Origin: CAJXMH01 sp964001305
Lineage (GTDB): Bacteria; Bacteroidota; Bacteroidia; Flavobacteriales_E; Vicingaceae
Direction: 5' to 3'
DNA length: 64,000 bases
Assembly: GCA_964001305.1 (NCBI GenBank)
Contig: CAXFAI010000019.1
Location: 62,001 to 126,000, forward strand
This document shows, in pieces, positions 1 through 9,230 of the stretch. The notes below the pieces were generated by a model. It saw nothing but the letters and a program-made list of their open reading frames with translations. It was not told the origin of the DNA and did not search any database. Numbering within the stretch: position 1 is the stretch's first letter; each line of letters starts with the position of its first letter. The position numbers and the translations under genes are program-made.

Positions 1-190
1 AAAGTTTGTAAAGCTCATCTTCCAAAGATTCATCCTTTCGAAACTCTTGAATTAAACTATCTGACTTGACTTTGAAGGCTAGCCAATCAAACTCAGTACT
101 CGCATCAGAACTAAAACCTTGAAAGAATAGAATTAAAAATAGGAGGCTATGCCAAGGTATTCCTACCCTTAGACTTCTGACCAGCCTCAA
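1..190 (-). CDS. Partial secreted protein of unknown function, cut by the left edge
   Basis: An open frame of 63 codons without a stop runs off the left edge on the minus strand. Read from a TTG at 188-190 it gives a basic start (MRLVRSLR), then a hydrophobic stretch (SLLFLILFF) and a small-residue region (GFSSDA) that looks like a signal peptide. The rest is charged and soluble. The start overlaps the end of the upstream gene by about 44 bases, which suggests coupling. No ATG is available in frame, so the TTG start is inferred. I do not recognise the family, and too little of it is visible to assign a function. Confidence 0.45.
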   Translation of the reverse strand, partial: MRLVRSLRVGIPWHSLLFLILFFQGFSSDASTEFDWLAFKVKSDSLIQEFRKDESLEDELYKL

Positions 191-518
191 CAATATTATT
201 GGCACTATCATAAATTAAATATGCGGAATTACATGTTCCACTTGGGTTTATACATTCTAAAACTGACTCTGAAGAATTTACTGTAATAACAGCTGCTCCG
301 GAACCTGGGGCTACTTCTTCTACTTCAACAACCATCAAAAATTTCGGACTTTCTTCATGCTCATCAAGGTACGTTTGAATGGCTTGAGGAATATCTTCAC
401 TTCCTTCTTGGTATCCTACGGTTTGTAAGTAATCGTATTTTTCTTCTGGCACCGCTATGGTTAGGGTAACCATTTGATTTGCAACCTCTGTTGCGGTTAT
501 ACTCCATGAATTTGGCAT
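147..518 (-). CDS. Hypothetical protein, 123 aa
   Basis: This small acidic protein has no signal peptide or membrane segment. The N-terminal half (about residues 14-60) looks like a compact alpha/beta region. The C-terminal half holds a valine-rich beta stretch, a Ser/Asn/Cys section with two cysteines (ECINPSGTC) and a basic end (GQKSKGRNTLA). I do not recognise the family. The ATG lies about 270 bases from the divergent leuS, and the next minus-strand gene begins inside its 3' end, so the two may form an operon that continues off the left edge. Codon use looks normal for the window. It could be a small cytoplasmic protein or the remnant of a larger one. Confidence 0.55.
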   Translation of the reverse strand: MPNSWSITATEVANQMVTLTIAVPEEKYDYLQTVGYQEGSEDIPQAIQTYLDEHEESPKFLMVVEVEEVAPGSGAAVITVNSSESVLECINPSGTCNSAYLIYDSANNIVEAGQKSKGRNTLA

Positions 519-785
519 AATGGTTTTATTTGTGATTTGTATCCTTTAAATATACAAGAATGCTTCACAAATCAAACATACAACAACTGAAAAATTTTAA
601 TTCTCAAGACCTTTAACTGATATCTAATGCTTCTTTTTTGCATTGGCATCAAAAATGAATTTAATCGGTCAAATAGCCTTCATGGCATTTATGTAAATCC
701 TTCTCATTATTATCCGTGATTTTATGTTTAAACACAGCATAATTAACTCGGCTAATGCTACTTTTACAGTCCCAAAAAAGGACTC

Positions 786-3344
786 ATGGATTATAATTTT
801 TCAGAAATAGAAGAAAGATGGAGAAAATACTGGCAAGAGCATAACACCTACGCCAGTAAAGTTGACAAAAGCAAAAAGAAATTCTATGTTTTAGATATGT
901 TTCCTTACCCTTCTGGAGCAGGTTTGCATGTTGGTCATCCTTTAGGCTATATCGCTTCTGACATTTATGCCAGATTCAAAAAGCATCAAGGTTTTAACGT
1001 ACTTCACCCAATGGGTTATGATTCATTTGGTTTGCCAGCAGAGCAGTATGCAATTCAAACTGGGCAACACCCAAAAATTACAACCGAAGAAAATATTTCC
1101 ACTTATCGCCGACAATTAGACTTAATCGGTTTTTCTTATGATTGGAATAGAGAAGTAAGGACCAGCAATCCGGAATACTATAAATGGACACAGTGGATAT
1201 TTATTCAATTGTTTAATTCATGGTATAACTTAAATACAAATCAAGCAGAGTCTATTGACCTGCTAATTACACATTTTGAAAATAAAGGAACTTCAGATTT
1301 AGATGCCCACACGGACAATGAAAATTTATTTTCTGCAGATGAGTGGAATAATTTCACTGAGCAAAAACAAGCAGAAATTCTAATGGATTTTCGTTTAGCA
1401 TACCTTTCTGACTCGTATGTAAATTGGTGTCCTGCACTTGGTACCGTTTTGGCTAATGATGAAATCAAAGACGGACTTTCTGAAAGAGGGGGTTATCCTG
1501 TTGAAAGAAAGAAAATGAAGCAATGGAGCATGCGAATTACTGCATATGCTGATAGACTTTTAACCGGCTTAGATGAACTTGATTGGTCAGATGCTTTAAA
1601 AGAAATTCAAAGAAACTGGATCGGAAAATCGAAAGGGGCTTCTGTCAATTTTGAAGTTGACGAACATAATGAATCCATAGAAGTTTTTACGACAAGACCT
1701 GATACCCTATTTGGTGTGTCTTTTATGGTTCTCGCGCCTGAACATGAACTGGTAGACAAACTAACAACAAGCGAGCAAAAACAGACCATTGAAGAATACA
1801 AAGCTTATGCAGCAAGTCGCTCAGAACGTGAGCGAATGACTGAAGTAAAAAAAGTGAGTGGTGCTTTTACAGGTGCTTATGCAATTCATCCATTTACTAA
1901 GGCCAAAATTCCAATTTGGATTGGAGATTATGTGTTAGCTGGTTATGGAACAGGAGCTGTTATGGCAGTTCCTTCTGGAGACCAAAGAGATTGGGATTTT
2001 GCTTCTCACTTTGAGCTTCCCATTCCTAATATAATAGAAGGAGCAGATGTTAGCGAAGGTGCTTATGACAAAAAAGAAGGCAAATTATGTAACTCTGACT
2101 TTTTAGATGGCTTAGACATTCAAGCAGCTATGATAAAAGCCATAGAAGAAATAGAAAAACAAGGTTTTGGATTTGGTAAAGTAAACTTTAGGATGAGGGA
2201 TGCTGTTTTTAGCAGACAACGTTATTGGGGAGAGCCAGTGCCTATCTATTTTGAAAATGGAATTGCAAAATCCATTCCTGAGTCTGAGCTACCCTTAAAA
2301 TTACCAGAAGTTGATAAATACCTGCCTACTGAAGATGGCGAACCACCATTAGCCAGGTCAACCTCATGGAATTACAATGGGCACCCCATTGAAACTTCTA
2401 CCATGCCAGGATGGGCGGGAAGTTCATGGTACCTTTTCCGATACATGGACCCAAACAACGACCAAGCTTTTTCCAATCAAGAGCAACTAGATTATTGGCA
2501 AAATGTTGACTTGTACTTTGGAGGCGCTGAACACGCTACCGGTCACTTATTATATGCTCGCTTTTGGACTAAGTTTTTAAATGACCGAGGCTATTTGAAA
2601 ATTGACGAACCCTTTAAAAAATTGATCAATCAGGGTATGATTTTGGCTGAAGATGGTCAAAAAATGAGCAAGCGATATGGAAATGTTGTTAACCCTGATG
2701 ATATTGTAAAAGAATATGGTGCAGATACCCTTAGACTATTCGAAATGTTCTTAGGGCCATTGGAACAATCAAAGCCATGGGACACAAGCAGCATAGAAGG
2801 TGTCCATCGCTTTTTAAGGAAATTATGGAGATTGTACCACAATGCTGAAAATCAATTTGAGACAAGCTCTGAAAAGGCAAATGCGGAAGAATTAAAAGCG
2901 CTTCATAAATGCATTAAAAAAGTAACCGAAGATATTGAGCGTTTTTCATTCAATACGGCTGTTTCTACCTTTATGATTTGTGTCAATGAGCTTAATGATT
3001 TGAAATGCAATAAGAAAGAAATTTTAGAGCCACTTGCCGTACTTATTGCTCCATTCACTCCTCATATTGCAGAAGAAATATGGAATAAACTTGGCAACAC
3101 TCAATCTATATACTTCGTGAAATACCCAAAGTTTGATGAAAGCCTACTTGTTGAGAACACGCATAAATACCCAATTTCTTTCAATGGTAAAATGCGTTTT
3201 ACTTTAGAGCTACCAGTTGATATGAGCAAAGAAGAGATTGAAAACAATGTTCTTAGTCATGAACTAGCTAAAAAGTGGCTCGATGGAAAGTCTCCAAAGA
3301 AAGTTATTGTTGTTCCTAAAAAGATTGTGAATGTGGTAGTTTAA
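786..3344 (+). CDS. leuS: Leucyl-tRNA synthetase
   Basis: This class I aminoacyl-tRNA synthetase charges tRNA-Leu with leucine in the cytoplasm. The 852-aa protein carries the HIGH-type signature as HVGH (residues 48-51) in the YPSGAGLHVGHPLGY context. The editing (CP1) domain follows, with the TTRPDT motif near residue 302. Next come the MPGWAGSSWY region and the KMSKS loop in the form KMSKR (626-630), then the anticodon-binding helical domain. Residues of about 145-200 hold an acidic insertion that I associate with Bacteroidota LeuRS. A tRNA-Leu gene lies in the same window at 26.8 kb, but it is not linked. A strong hairpin terminator follows directly. The start is the first ATG in frame with the conserved N-terminus DYNFSEIEERWRKYW. 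Confidence 0.98.
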   Translation: MDYNFSEIEERWRKYWQEHNTYASKVDKSKKKFYVLDMFPYPSGAGLHVGHPLGYIASDIYARFKKHQGFNVLHPMGYDSFGLPAEQYAIQTGQHPKITTEENISTYRRQLDLIGFSYDWNREVRTSNPEYYKWTQWIFIQLFNSWYNLNTNQAESIDLLITHFENKGTSDLDAHTDNENLFSADEWNNFTEQKQAEILMDFRLAYLSDSYVNWCPALGTVLANDEIKDGLSERGGYPVERKKMKQWSMRITAYADRLLTGLDELDWSDALKEIQRNWIGKSKGASVNFEVDEHNESIEVFTTRPDTLFGVSFMVLAPEHELVDKLTTSEQKQTIEEYKAYAASRSERERMTEVKKVSGAFTGAYAIHPFTKAKIPIWIGDYVLAGYGTGAVMAVPSGDQRDWDFASHFELPIPNIIEGADVSEGAYDKKEGKLCNSDFLDGLDIQAAMIKAIEEIEKQGFGFGKVNFRMRDAVFSRQRYWGEPVPIYFENGIAKSIPESELPLKLPEVDKYLPTEDGEPPLARSTSWNYNGHPIETSTMPGWAGSSWYLFRYMDPNNDQAFSNQEQLDYWQNVDLYFGGAEHATGHLLYARFWTKFLNDRGYLKIDEPFKKLINQGMILAEDGQKMSKRYGNVVNPDDIVKEYGADTLRLFEMFLGPLEQSKPWDTSSIEGVHRFLRKLWRLYHNAENQFETSSEKANAEELKALHKCIKKVTEDIERFSFNTAVSTFMICVNELNDLKCNKKEILEPLAVLIAPFTPHIAEEIWNKLGNTQSIYFVKYPKFDESLLVENTHKYPISFNGKMRFTLELPVDMSKEEIENNVLSHELAKKWLDGKSPKKVIVVPKKIVNVVV

Positions 3345-3358
3345 GAATATTTAAACCA

Positions 3359-3394
3359 AAAAAAAACCTCGAGAAATTCTCGAGGTTTTTTTTG
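3359..3394. terminator. Bidirectional intrinsic terminator between leuS and the TPR lipoprotein gene
   Basis: A perfect 8-bp stem (CCTCGAGA / TCTCGAGG, 3-nt loop) at 3367-3385 is flanked by an A-run on the left and an 8-T run on the right. It can therefore end leuS on the plus strand and the convergent lipoprotein gene on the minus strand. Confidence 0.9.
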
Positions 3395-3410
3395 GTCGCT
3401 TTTGTGAAGT

Positions 3411-5138
3411 CTAATTCACAGCAGCTTGAAATTCTGCATCATCTTTGTATTCTTCAAATTCTGCATCTTTCTTAGCATTTTCTTTCAAAGAAGCATCTTT
3501 AGCAACGGCACTTTTCAAGTTAGAAACTACCATGCTTTTATCTCCTTTTCTTGCTCCAATAACAGCCTTCAAATAATATCCTGCAGCTTCATCAGATGCT
3601 GGCGAAGCATCGATAGTTTGAAGCGCTGTAGAATAGTCTTTATTCAACGTTTGAGCTAAAGCTGCATTAAATGTCTTCATGCTACCGTAATTACTTACAG
3701 CTTCTGCATAATCACCTTTTAACATGTATAAATAACCTAAGTTATTTCCTACTTCAGCACCTGCACCATTTGCAGATTCGTAGTATTCCATAGCTTTTTC
3801 GTTATCTCCACCAGCTCTTGCAATAATTCCAAGGTTATTCATTACAACACCATTATTTGGGTTCAAGCTATTCGCTTTGTCAAACTCAGCTTTTGCTTCA
3901 TCAACCTTACCTTGCATATAATATACATAACCAATGTTGTTAGGCCCTCTCCAATCTTTTGGATGCAATCCTGCAAAAGTTTTATAGATAGCCATCTTCT
4001 TGTCCATATCATCTGTTAAAGTAGCTGCGTACAATAACTCTTCAGCAGTTAAAGTATCAGGAGTACTTGTAGCGTATTCTTGAATTTTTTCTTTTGAAAA
4101 GCTTGTCAATTCACCTTGAACAGTAACTAAAGAACGACGTAAATCAGGTAAAATTTGCTCTTCAATTACTTCAAATGTAGCAGCAAGGTTTCTGATTTCT
4201 TCTTCACGCTTTGCTTTATCTTCATACATTTCAAGAACTCTTAGGATTAAATCTTTGTCCTTAATATCTGAAGCTTGCATGGCAGACTTAAATCCATCCC
4301 AATCTTCGCCTTTACCCATAGTTGCGTAAAAATCAGAATTTGAGGCAGCTTTAACTCGGTTGCTTCTCAACATACTTTTTGCAGCATTAGCACCAGACTG
4401 AGCTCTATTGTCAGCTAAGTTAGCGTTCAATGAAATTTCACCTTCTGGAGAAGCATAAGCTACAACACTTACGCCTTTAAAGTTGAACATAGGATTCTTA
4501 GCTTTTTCCTTTACCCAAGCTTTCAATTCTTTCATGTCTTCATCACTTAATTCAGAAGAGCGAACTGCAGAACTGTTAACCAAATAATTGATTGTTGCCA
4601 TCTTCTCCATTGGAACTACTTCAGTAAACTCATCTGCTCCTAGTACAGGCATGTCATCATCCATAGCCCACATTGGGGTAATAATTGTACCTGTAGCAAT
4701 TTGCTCTGCAGGAAATTCTTTTGATTTCCCTTTATACATGCCAACTGCAACGGCATCTAATGTAGCTACTTCCATACCTGGTTTGTAGGCTATTTTATCA
4801 TTGTAAGCAAAATTCCCACCTTTTTCATAAGGGATTTTTTGCCCTTCAACTTCAGAATCTTCACCAACTAAAACAATCTTATCCAAGCTTACTGAACCCC
4901 CATCATAATTCAAGGTTGGAGTAATTTCAACAGAAACTTTTTTATTGAAGAATTTAGGAGGTATAGCTCCCGAAATATTTACTTCGATACTATCCCCGTG
5001 CATCTCTAGCGGATTAGGAGTAACAGAATAAGTTACTTCTTCTGCTCTTTTCGTCATATTGCTCAGCGGATTACAAGCCATAGTGGTGGCTGCTGCAACT
5101 GCTACAATCGCGTATGATTTAAATGTGTGCTTTTTCAT
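3411..5138 (-). CDS. Lipoprotein with OmpA-like region and C-terminal TPR repeats
   Basis: The 575-aa precursor has a lipoprotein signal with a lipobox ending at Cys22 (TTMAC). Residues of about 30-170 are a beta-rich region. Around residues 223-245 lies an OmpA/MotB-type peptidoglycan-binding signature (VAYASPEGE, then N..LADNRA). From about residue 380 to the end there are several tetratricopeptide repeats (for example DWRGPNNIGYVYYMQGKVDEA and NPNNGVVMNNLGIIARAGGDNEKA). The likely location is the inner face of the outer membrane, bound to peptidoglycan. It resembles TPR/OmpA lipoproteins of Bacteroidota envelopes, but it lacks the WD40 part of PorE, so I do not call it PorE. It stands alone, convergent with leuS across a shared terminator. 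Confidence 0.75.
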   Translation of the reverse strand: MKKHTFKSYAIVAVAAATTMACNPLSNMTKRAEEVTYSVTPNPLEMHGDSIEVNISGAIPPKFFNKKVSVEITPTLNYDGGSVSLDKIVLVGEDSEVEGQKIPYEKGGNFAYNDKIAYKPGMEVATLDAVAVGMYKGKSKEFPAEQIATGTIITPMWAMDDDMPVLGADEFTEVVPMEKMATINYLVNSSAVRSSELSDEDMKELKAWVKEKAKNPMFNFKGVSVVAYASPEGEISLNANLADNRAQSGANAAKSMLRSNRVKAASNSDFYATMGKGEDWDGFKSAMQASDIKDKDLILRVLEMYEDKAKREEEIRNLAATFEVIEEQILPDLRRSLVTVQGELTSFSKEKIQEYATSTPDTLTAEELLYAATLTDDMDKKMAIYKTFAGLHPKDWRGPNNIGYVYYMQGKVDEAKAEFDKANSLNPNNGVVMNNLGIIARAGGDNEKAMEYYESANGAGAEVGNNLGYLYMLKGDYAEAVSNYGSMKTFNAALAQTLNKDYSTALQTIDASPASDEAAGYYLKAVIGARKGDKSMVVSNLKSAVAKDASLKENAKKDAEFEEYKDDAEFQAAVN

Positions 5139-5252
5139 TTTTGAAATTTGATCTGTGTCATTTAGTTATTGCCTGCAATATTAGTTAAAACTCTCTATTC
5201 ACGCAAAATATAAAAGGTATTATAGCCTTTCTTTTCAAGCATTTAAGAAGTT

Positions 5253-5768
5253 TTAAAATTTAAATAATTGCTTAGGCATTTGGTTGATTTCTAGATTTTC
5301 AACAAGTTCTATGGTAGATTGTTTAAATATTGGGTGTTTAAAATGTGGAAGAATTTCCATTAAAGGCACAAGTACAAATGCTCTTTCGTGCATTCTTGGA
5401 TGTGGAACTTGTAAACTTTCTATATTCAAAATGATGTCTTCAATATAAATTACATCTAAGTCAATTATTCTGTTTTCATAATTCTCCGTCTTTCTTTTTC
5501 TTCCTAATTGCCTCTCAATTTGGAGTAAGTTATTCATTACATCCATAGGCTCATTTGTTGACTTAATTATTAGCACCAAATTGTAAAAATCATTTAATGA
5601 AGTATCACCCCATGCTTTAGTATAATAAACGGAAGAAACTTGATGGATTGAACCAATTTGCTCCTCAAGTAGTTGAATGGCTAATTCAATATTGCTTTTT
5701 TTATCTCCCAAATTTGAACCAATAGAGAGAACGTAATTATTAACCCTTTTATACACCTTCTTTGCCAT
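5253..5768 (-). CDS. folK: 2-amino-4-hydroxy-6-hydroxymethyldihydropteridine pyrophosphokinase
   Basis: HPPK transfers pyrophosphate from ATP to 6-hydroxymethyl-dihydropterin in folate synthesis. The 171-aa protein shows the family signatures in order: an N-terminal SIGSNLGD, a Q.SS.Y.T.AWG segment, and the metal/ATP-binding RIIDLDVIYI. After these comes the VPHPRMHERAFVLVPLMEI motif. The length is slightly above the usual 160 aa. It is divergent from sppA, with a 60-bp gap. thyA and folA, which use or recycle folate cofactors, lie 16 kb away. The call rests on strong motif agreement. Confidence 0.96.
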   Translation of the reverse strand: MAKKVYKRVNNYVLSIGSNLGDKKSNIELAIQLLEEQIGSIHQVSSVYYTKAWGDTSLNDFYNLVLIIKSTNEPMDVMNNLLQIERQLGRKRKTENYENRIIDLDVIYIEDIILNIESLQVPHPRMHERAFVLVPLMEILPHFKHPIFKQSTIELVENLEINQMPKQLFKF

Positions 5769-5828
5769 GCATGTAAAACTAATCGTTGATTAGTTGTTCT
5801 TATCTACTTTTACAAAAAATTCTTAACC

Positions 5829-7628
5829 ATGAAGAACTTCTTTAAAATTATGTTTGCGTCAATGCTGGGCTTTTTGCTAACGGTAGGCATTGCTTTATTT
5901 ATTGTTTTTGTATCCTTTGCAGCTCTTATTTCCGCTTCTGAAGGTGAGCAAGAACCAAAAGTAGAATCCAATAGCATACTTCATATAGAATTTAAGAAAG
6001 CCATTAAAGACAGGCCAAGTAACAACCCATTGGAAAATTTTGACTTCAACACTTTGGAAGATAAAACCCCAATGAGTTTAAATAGCATTATCAATAACAT
6101 TGAAAAAGCCAAATACGATAAGAGGATTATAGGAATTTATTTAGATGTGGCTTCATTAAAAGCCAATTTGGCTACTACAGAAGAAATTCGAAAGGCACTT
6201 GAAGATTTTAAAACTTCAGGAAAATTTATTGTTAGTTACAGCGAATATTACAACCAAGCTGAGTACTACTTAGCAAGTGTTGCTGACGAAATTTACTTGA
6301 ACCCAGCAGGAGAATTAGACTTTAAAGGGTACGCTGCTACATTAATGTTTTTTAAAGATGCCTTAAATCGTTTAGAAATTGACATGCAAGTTATTAGACA
6401 TGGCAAATTTAAAAGCGCCATTGAGCCATTTATAAGAAATGACATGAGTGAAGCGAATAGAAAGCAATATGAAGAATTACTAGATGGAATTTGGACTGAC
6501 AGAATTCAAAAAATTGCTCAAGCGAGAGACCAAAGCCCTAGCAAATTAAATCAAATAGCTGACAGCCTTAACATTAGAATTGCCAAGGATGCTGTAAGTT
6601 ATGGCTTAGTAGATAAACTTTTGTTTGAAGATGAAGTGAATAAAATTCTATTAGAAAAAATAGAAGATACAGAGAGTGAGAGTCCAACCTTTGTAACCTT
6701 AAACACCTACAGAAAAACGAAACGAAGCACAAAGCCAAATGAAGATCAAGAAATAAAAGAGCTCTGGAACTCCAAAAATAAAATCGCCATCATATTTGCT
6801 GAAGGTGAAATTGTAAGCGGTAAAAGCAAAGATGGTGCTATGGGTTCTGAAACGATAGCCAATGCAATCAAAGAAGCAAGAAAAGACGATAAAGTAAAAG
6901 CCATTGTCCTTCGTGTAAATTCACCTGGAGGTAGTGCCTTGGCTTCTGATGTGATGTGGAGAGAAACTCAACTAGCTAAGGAAAGCAAACCACTTGTAGT
7001 TTCTATGGGCGATGTGGCTGCTTCGGGAGGTTATTACATTTCTTGCGGGGCAGATGTTATTTATGCTGAATCATCGACAGTTACCGGTTCAATTGGTGTA
7101 TTTGGACTCATTCCAAACATGTCGGGCATGTTAAAGAACAAATTAGGGATACATACTGATGTGGTTGGCACGAATACCTATGCAGATGGTTTATCTCCTT
7201 TCAGGCCTTTAACTCAAACCGAAAGAAACGCTTTACAAGACAAAATAGAGTTTATTTATGATGACTTTACATCTAAAGTAGCCCAAGGCAGAAACATGAC
7301 TCAAGCAGAAGTGGATAGTATTGGACAAGGTAGAGTTTGGAATGGATTGAGCGCCAAACGAATTGGTTTAGTGGATGAAATTGGGGGTTTAGATGATGCC
7401 ATTATTAAAGCAGCTATGCTTGCAGAGTTAAAAGACTATAAGCTAAAAGAATTACCGGCTCAAGAAGACCCATTTCAGAAAATGATGAATGAACTGGCAA
7501 ATAATGCTAAAATTCAACTTTTTGGTGATGACTTTGGGGTGGCTGAAAAATATTATGCCAATATGAAAAGGGTTTTTAATTCTGAAGGAATTTACATGAG
7601 GTTGCCTGTTGATTTTGTGATTGAATAG
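5829..7628 (+). CDS. sppA: Signal peptide peptidase SppA, 67K long form
   Basis: SppA is a membrane-anchored serine protease that degrades cleaved signal peptides in the periplasm. The 599-aa protein has one N-terminal transmembrane segment (about residues 8-35) and two tandem S49 domains. The N-terminal domain carries the general-base lysine K195 in HGKFKSAIEPF. The C-terminal domain carries the nucleophile S399 in the ..DVAASGGYY.. motif. This split Lys/Ser dyad is typical of the double-length SppA of E. coli. The gene is followed after about 90 bp by the GH3-family gene on the same strand. The first ATG gives a normal cytoplasmic start and anchor. Confidence 0.96.
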   Translation: MKNFFKIMFASMLGFLLTVGIALFIVFVSFAALISASEGEQEPKVESNSILHIEFKKAIKDRPSNNPLENFDFNTLEDKTPMSLNSIINNIEKAKYDKRIIGIYLDVASLKANLATTEEIRKALEDFKTSGKFIVSYSEYYNQAEYYLASVADEIYLNPAGELDFKGYAATLMFFKDALNRLEIDMQVIRHGKFKSAIEPFIRNDMSEANRKQYEELLDGIWTDRIQKIAQARDQSPSKLNQIADSLNIRIAKDAVSYGLVDKLLFEDEVNKILLEKIEDTESESPTFVTLNTYRKTKRSTKPNEDQEIKELWNSKNKIAIIFAEGEIVSGKSKDGAMGSETIANAIKEARKDDKVKAIVLRVNSPGGSALASDVMWRETQLAKESKPLVVSMGDVAASGGYYISCGADVIYAESSTVTGSIGVFGLIPNMSGMLKNKLGIHTDVVGTNTYADGLSPFRPLTQTERNALQDKIEFIYDDFTSKVAQGRNMTQAEVDSIGQGRVWNGLSAKRIGLVDEIGGLDDAIIKAAMLAELKDYKLKELPAQEDPFQKMMNELANNAKIQLFGDDFGVAEKYYANMKRVFNSEGIYMRLPVDFVIE

Positions 7629-7715
7629 TCCCCAACTTTAAAATAATTCAATTCACACAAACAAATCGTTATTTTCAATTTGGCTAAATTTATTGGCACT
7701 TAAAGAACGATTTCT

Positions 7716-9230
7716 ATGCCTATTCTAAATTCAATTTTATCTTGGTGGATGAAGAAAAGAATTCACCAAATTGAATTATTTACCAAGTACCCGATTGAAG
7801 TTCAAAACGAATGGTTTGAAGAGCTAATTCAGTCAGCTAGGCATACAGAATTTGGAATTAAGCACAAGTATAAAGACATTAAACAAGTCAAAAATTTCAA
7901 AGAACAAGTTCCCGTTCAAAACTATGACAGTTTAAAGCCTTATGTAGATCGTTTAATGAAAGGCGAGCAAAATTTACTGTGGCCATCGGAAACGAAATGG
8001 TTTGCTAAATCTTCAGGCACCACTAGCAGCAGAAGTAAGTTTATTCCGGTTACCAAAGAAGCCTTAGAAGAGTGTCATTACAAAGGAGGTAAAGATATGC
8101 TCTCCATTTATTGCACTACCCATGAAGATACCGAAGTGTTTACAGGAAAAACACTTATGATGGGAGGCAGTAGCCAAAGCATTGACCCTTCCAATGATTC
8201 TTACCATGGTGACTTATCTTCTATCATTATTAAAAATTTACCATTTTGGGCAGAGATAAGAAGAACGCCAGATCGTGAAACAGCACTGCTAGAAAACTTT
8301 GAAGAAAAACTAGCCTTAATGACTAAAATCTGTGCTGCTGATAACGTAACCAGCCTTTCGGGAGTTCCTTCGTGGATGCTTATTCTTTTAAATAGAATTT
8401 TAAAAGATCAGGGAAAAACGGACATCAGTGAGATTTGGCCAAACTTGGAAGTCTTTTTCCATGGAGGTGTTTCTTTCACTCCGTATAGAGATCAATTTAA
8501 AGCCATAATCTCTTCTTCAAACATGCAATATATGGAAACATATAATGCGTCTGAAGGCTTCTTTGGAATTGAAGACCTTAACCATCCAGGCGAATTATTA
8601 TTAATGCTAGACTATGGTATTTTCTACGAATTTGCCCCAATGGAAGAATGGAATAATGAATTTCCAAAAACCTTAAGTCTTGAAGAAGTTGAAGTTGGAG
8701 TAAACTATGCATTAATTATTTCAACGAATGCGGGCTTATGGAGATATAAAATTGGAGATACTATTCAATTTACTTCCACATTTCCATTCAGAATAAAAGT
8801 GTCAGGAAGAACAAAACACTTTATTAATGCCTTTGGGGAAGAATTGATTATTGACAATGCTGAAAAGGCATTGTATCATGCTTGCTTAAAAACAGGAGCG
8901 ATTATAGAAGAGTATACAGCAGCCCCAAAATTTCTAACCAATCAACAAGCTGGTAAACACCAATGGCTTATTGAATTTAAAAAACAACCTGATTCTTTAA
9001 AAGAATTTGAAGAGATTCTAGACAACCAACTTCGTGATATAAATTCAGATTACGATGCGAAACGAAAAGGTAATATGGCTTTAGAAAGTGCAGAAGTTAT
9101 TTCCTTGCCAACTAATACATTCTACCTATGGATGAAAGGAAGAAAAAAATTAGGTGGTCAAAATAAAGTACCAAGGTTAGCCAACAACCGTTTGTATGCT
9201 GACCAAATTCTTGAAATGATAAGTAAATGA
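7716..9230 (+). CDS. GH3-family acyl-adenylating enzyme
   Basis: The 504-aa protein belongs to the GH3 superfamily, first described as plant auxin/jasmonate amido synthetases. These are ANL-fold enzymes that activate a carboxylic acid with ATP. The nucleotide-binding motif is visible as AKSSGTTSSRSKFIPVT (about residues 94-110). Other family signatures are Y.ASEG (ETYNASEGFFG), YRYKIGD-like WRYKIGDTIQF and a C-terminal conserved R..K.GGQNKVPRL. There is no signal peptide, so it should act in the cytoplasm. Bacterial GH3 proteins have mostly unknown substrates, so conjugation of an acid to an amine is only family inference. The next gene starts inside the stop codon (ATGA), so the two are probably co-translated. 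Confidence 0.9.
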   Translation: MPILNSILSWWMKKRIHQIELFTKYPIEVQNEWFEELIQSARHTEFGIKHKYKDIKQVKNFKEQVPVQNYDSLKPYVDRLMKGEQNLLWPSETKWFAKSSGTTSSRSKFIPVTKEALEECHYKGGKDMLSIYCTTHEDTEVFTGKTLMMGGSSQSIDPSNDSYHGDLSSIIIKNLPFWAEIRRTPDRETALLENFEEKLALMTKICAADNVTSLSGVPSWMLILLNRILKDQGKTDISEIWPNLEVFFHGGVSFTPYRDQFKAIISSSNMQYMETYNASEGFFGIEDLNHPGELLLMLDYGIFYEFAPMEEWNNEFPKTLSLEEVEVGVNYALIISTNAGLWRYKIGDTIQFTSTFPFRIKVSGRTKHFINAFGEELIIDNAEKALYHACLKTGAIIEEYTAAPKFLTNQQAGKHQWLIEFKKQPDSLKEFEEILDNQLRDINSDYDAKRKGNMALESAEVISLPTNTFYLWMKGRKKLGGQNKVPRLANNRLYADQILEMISK

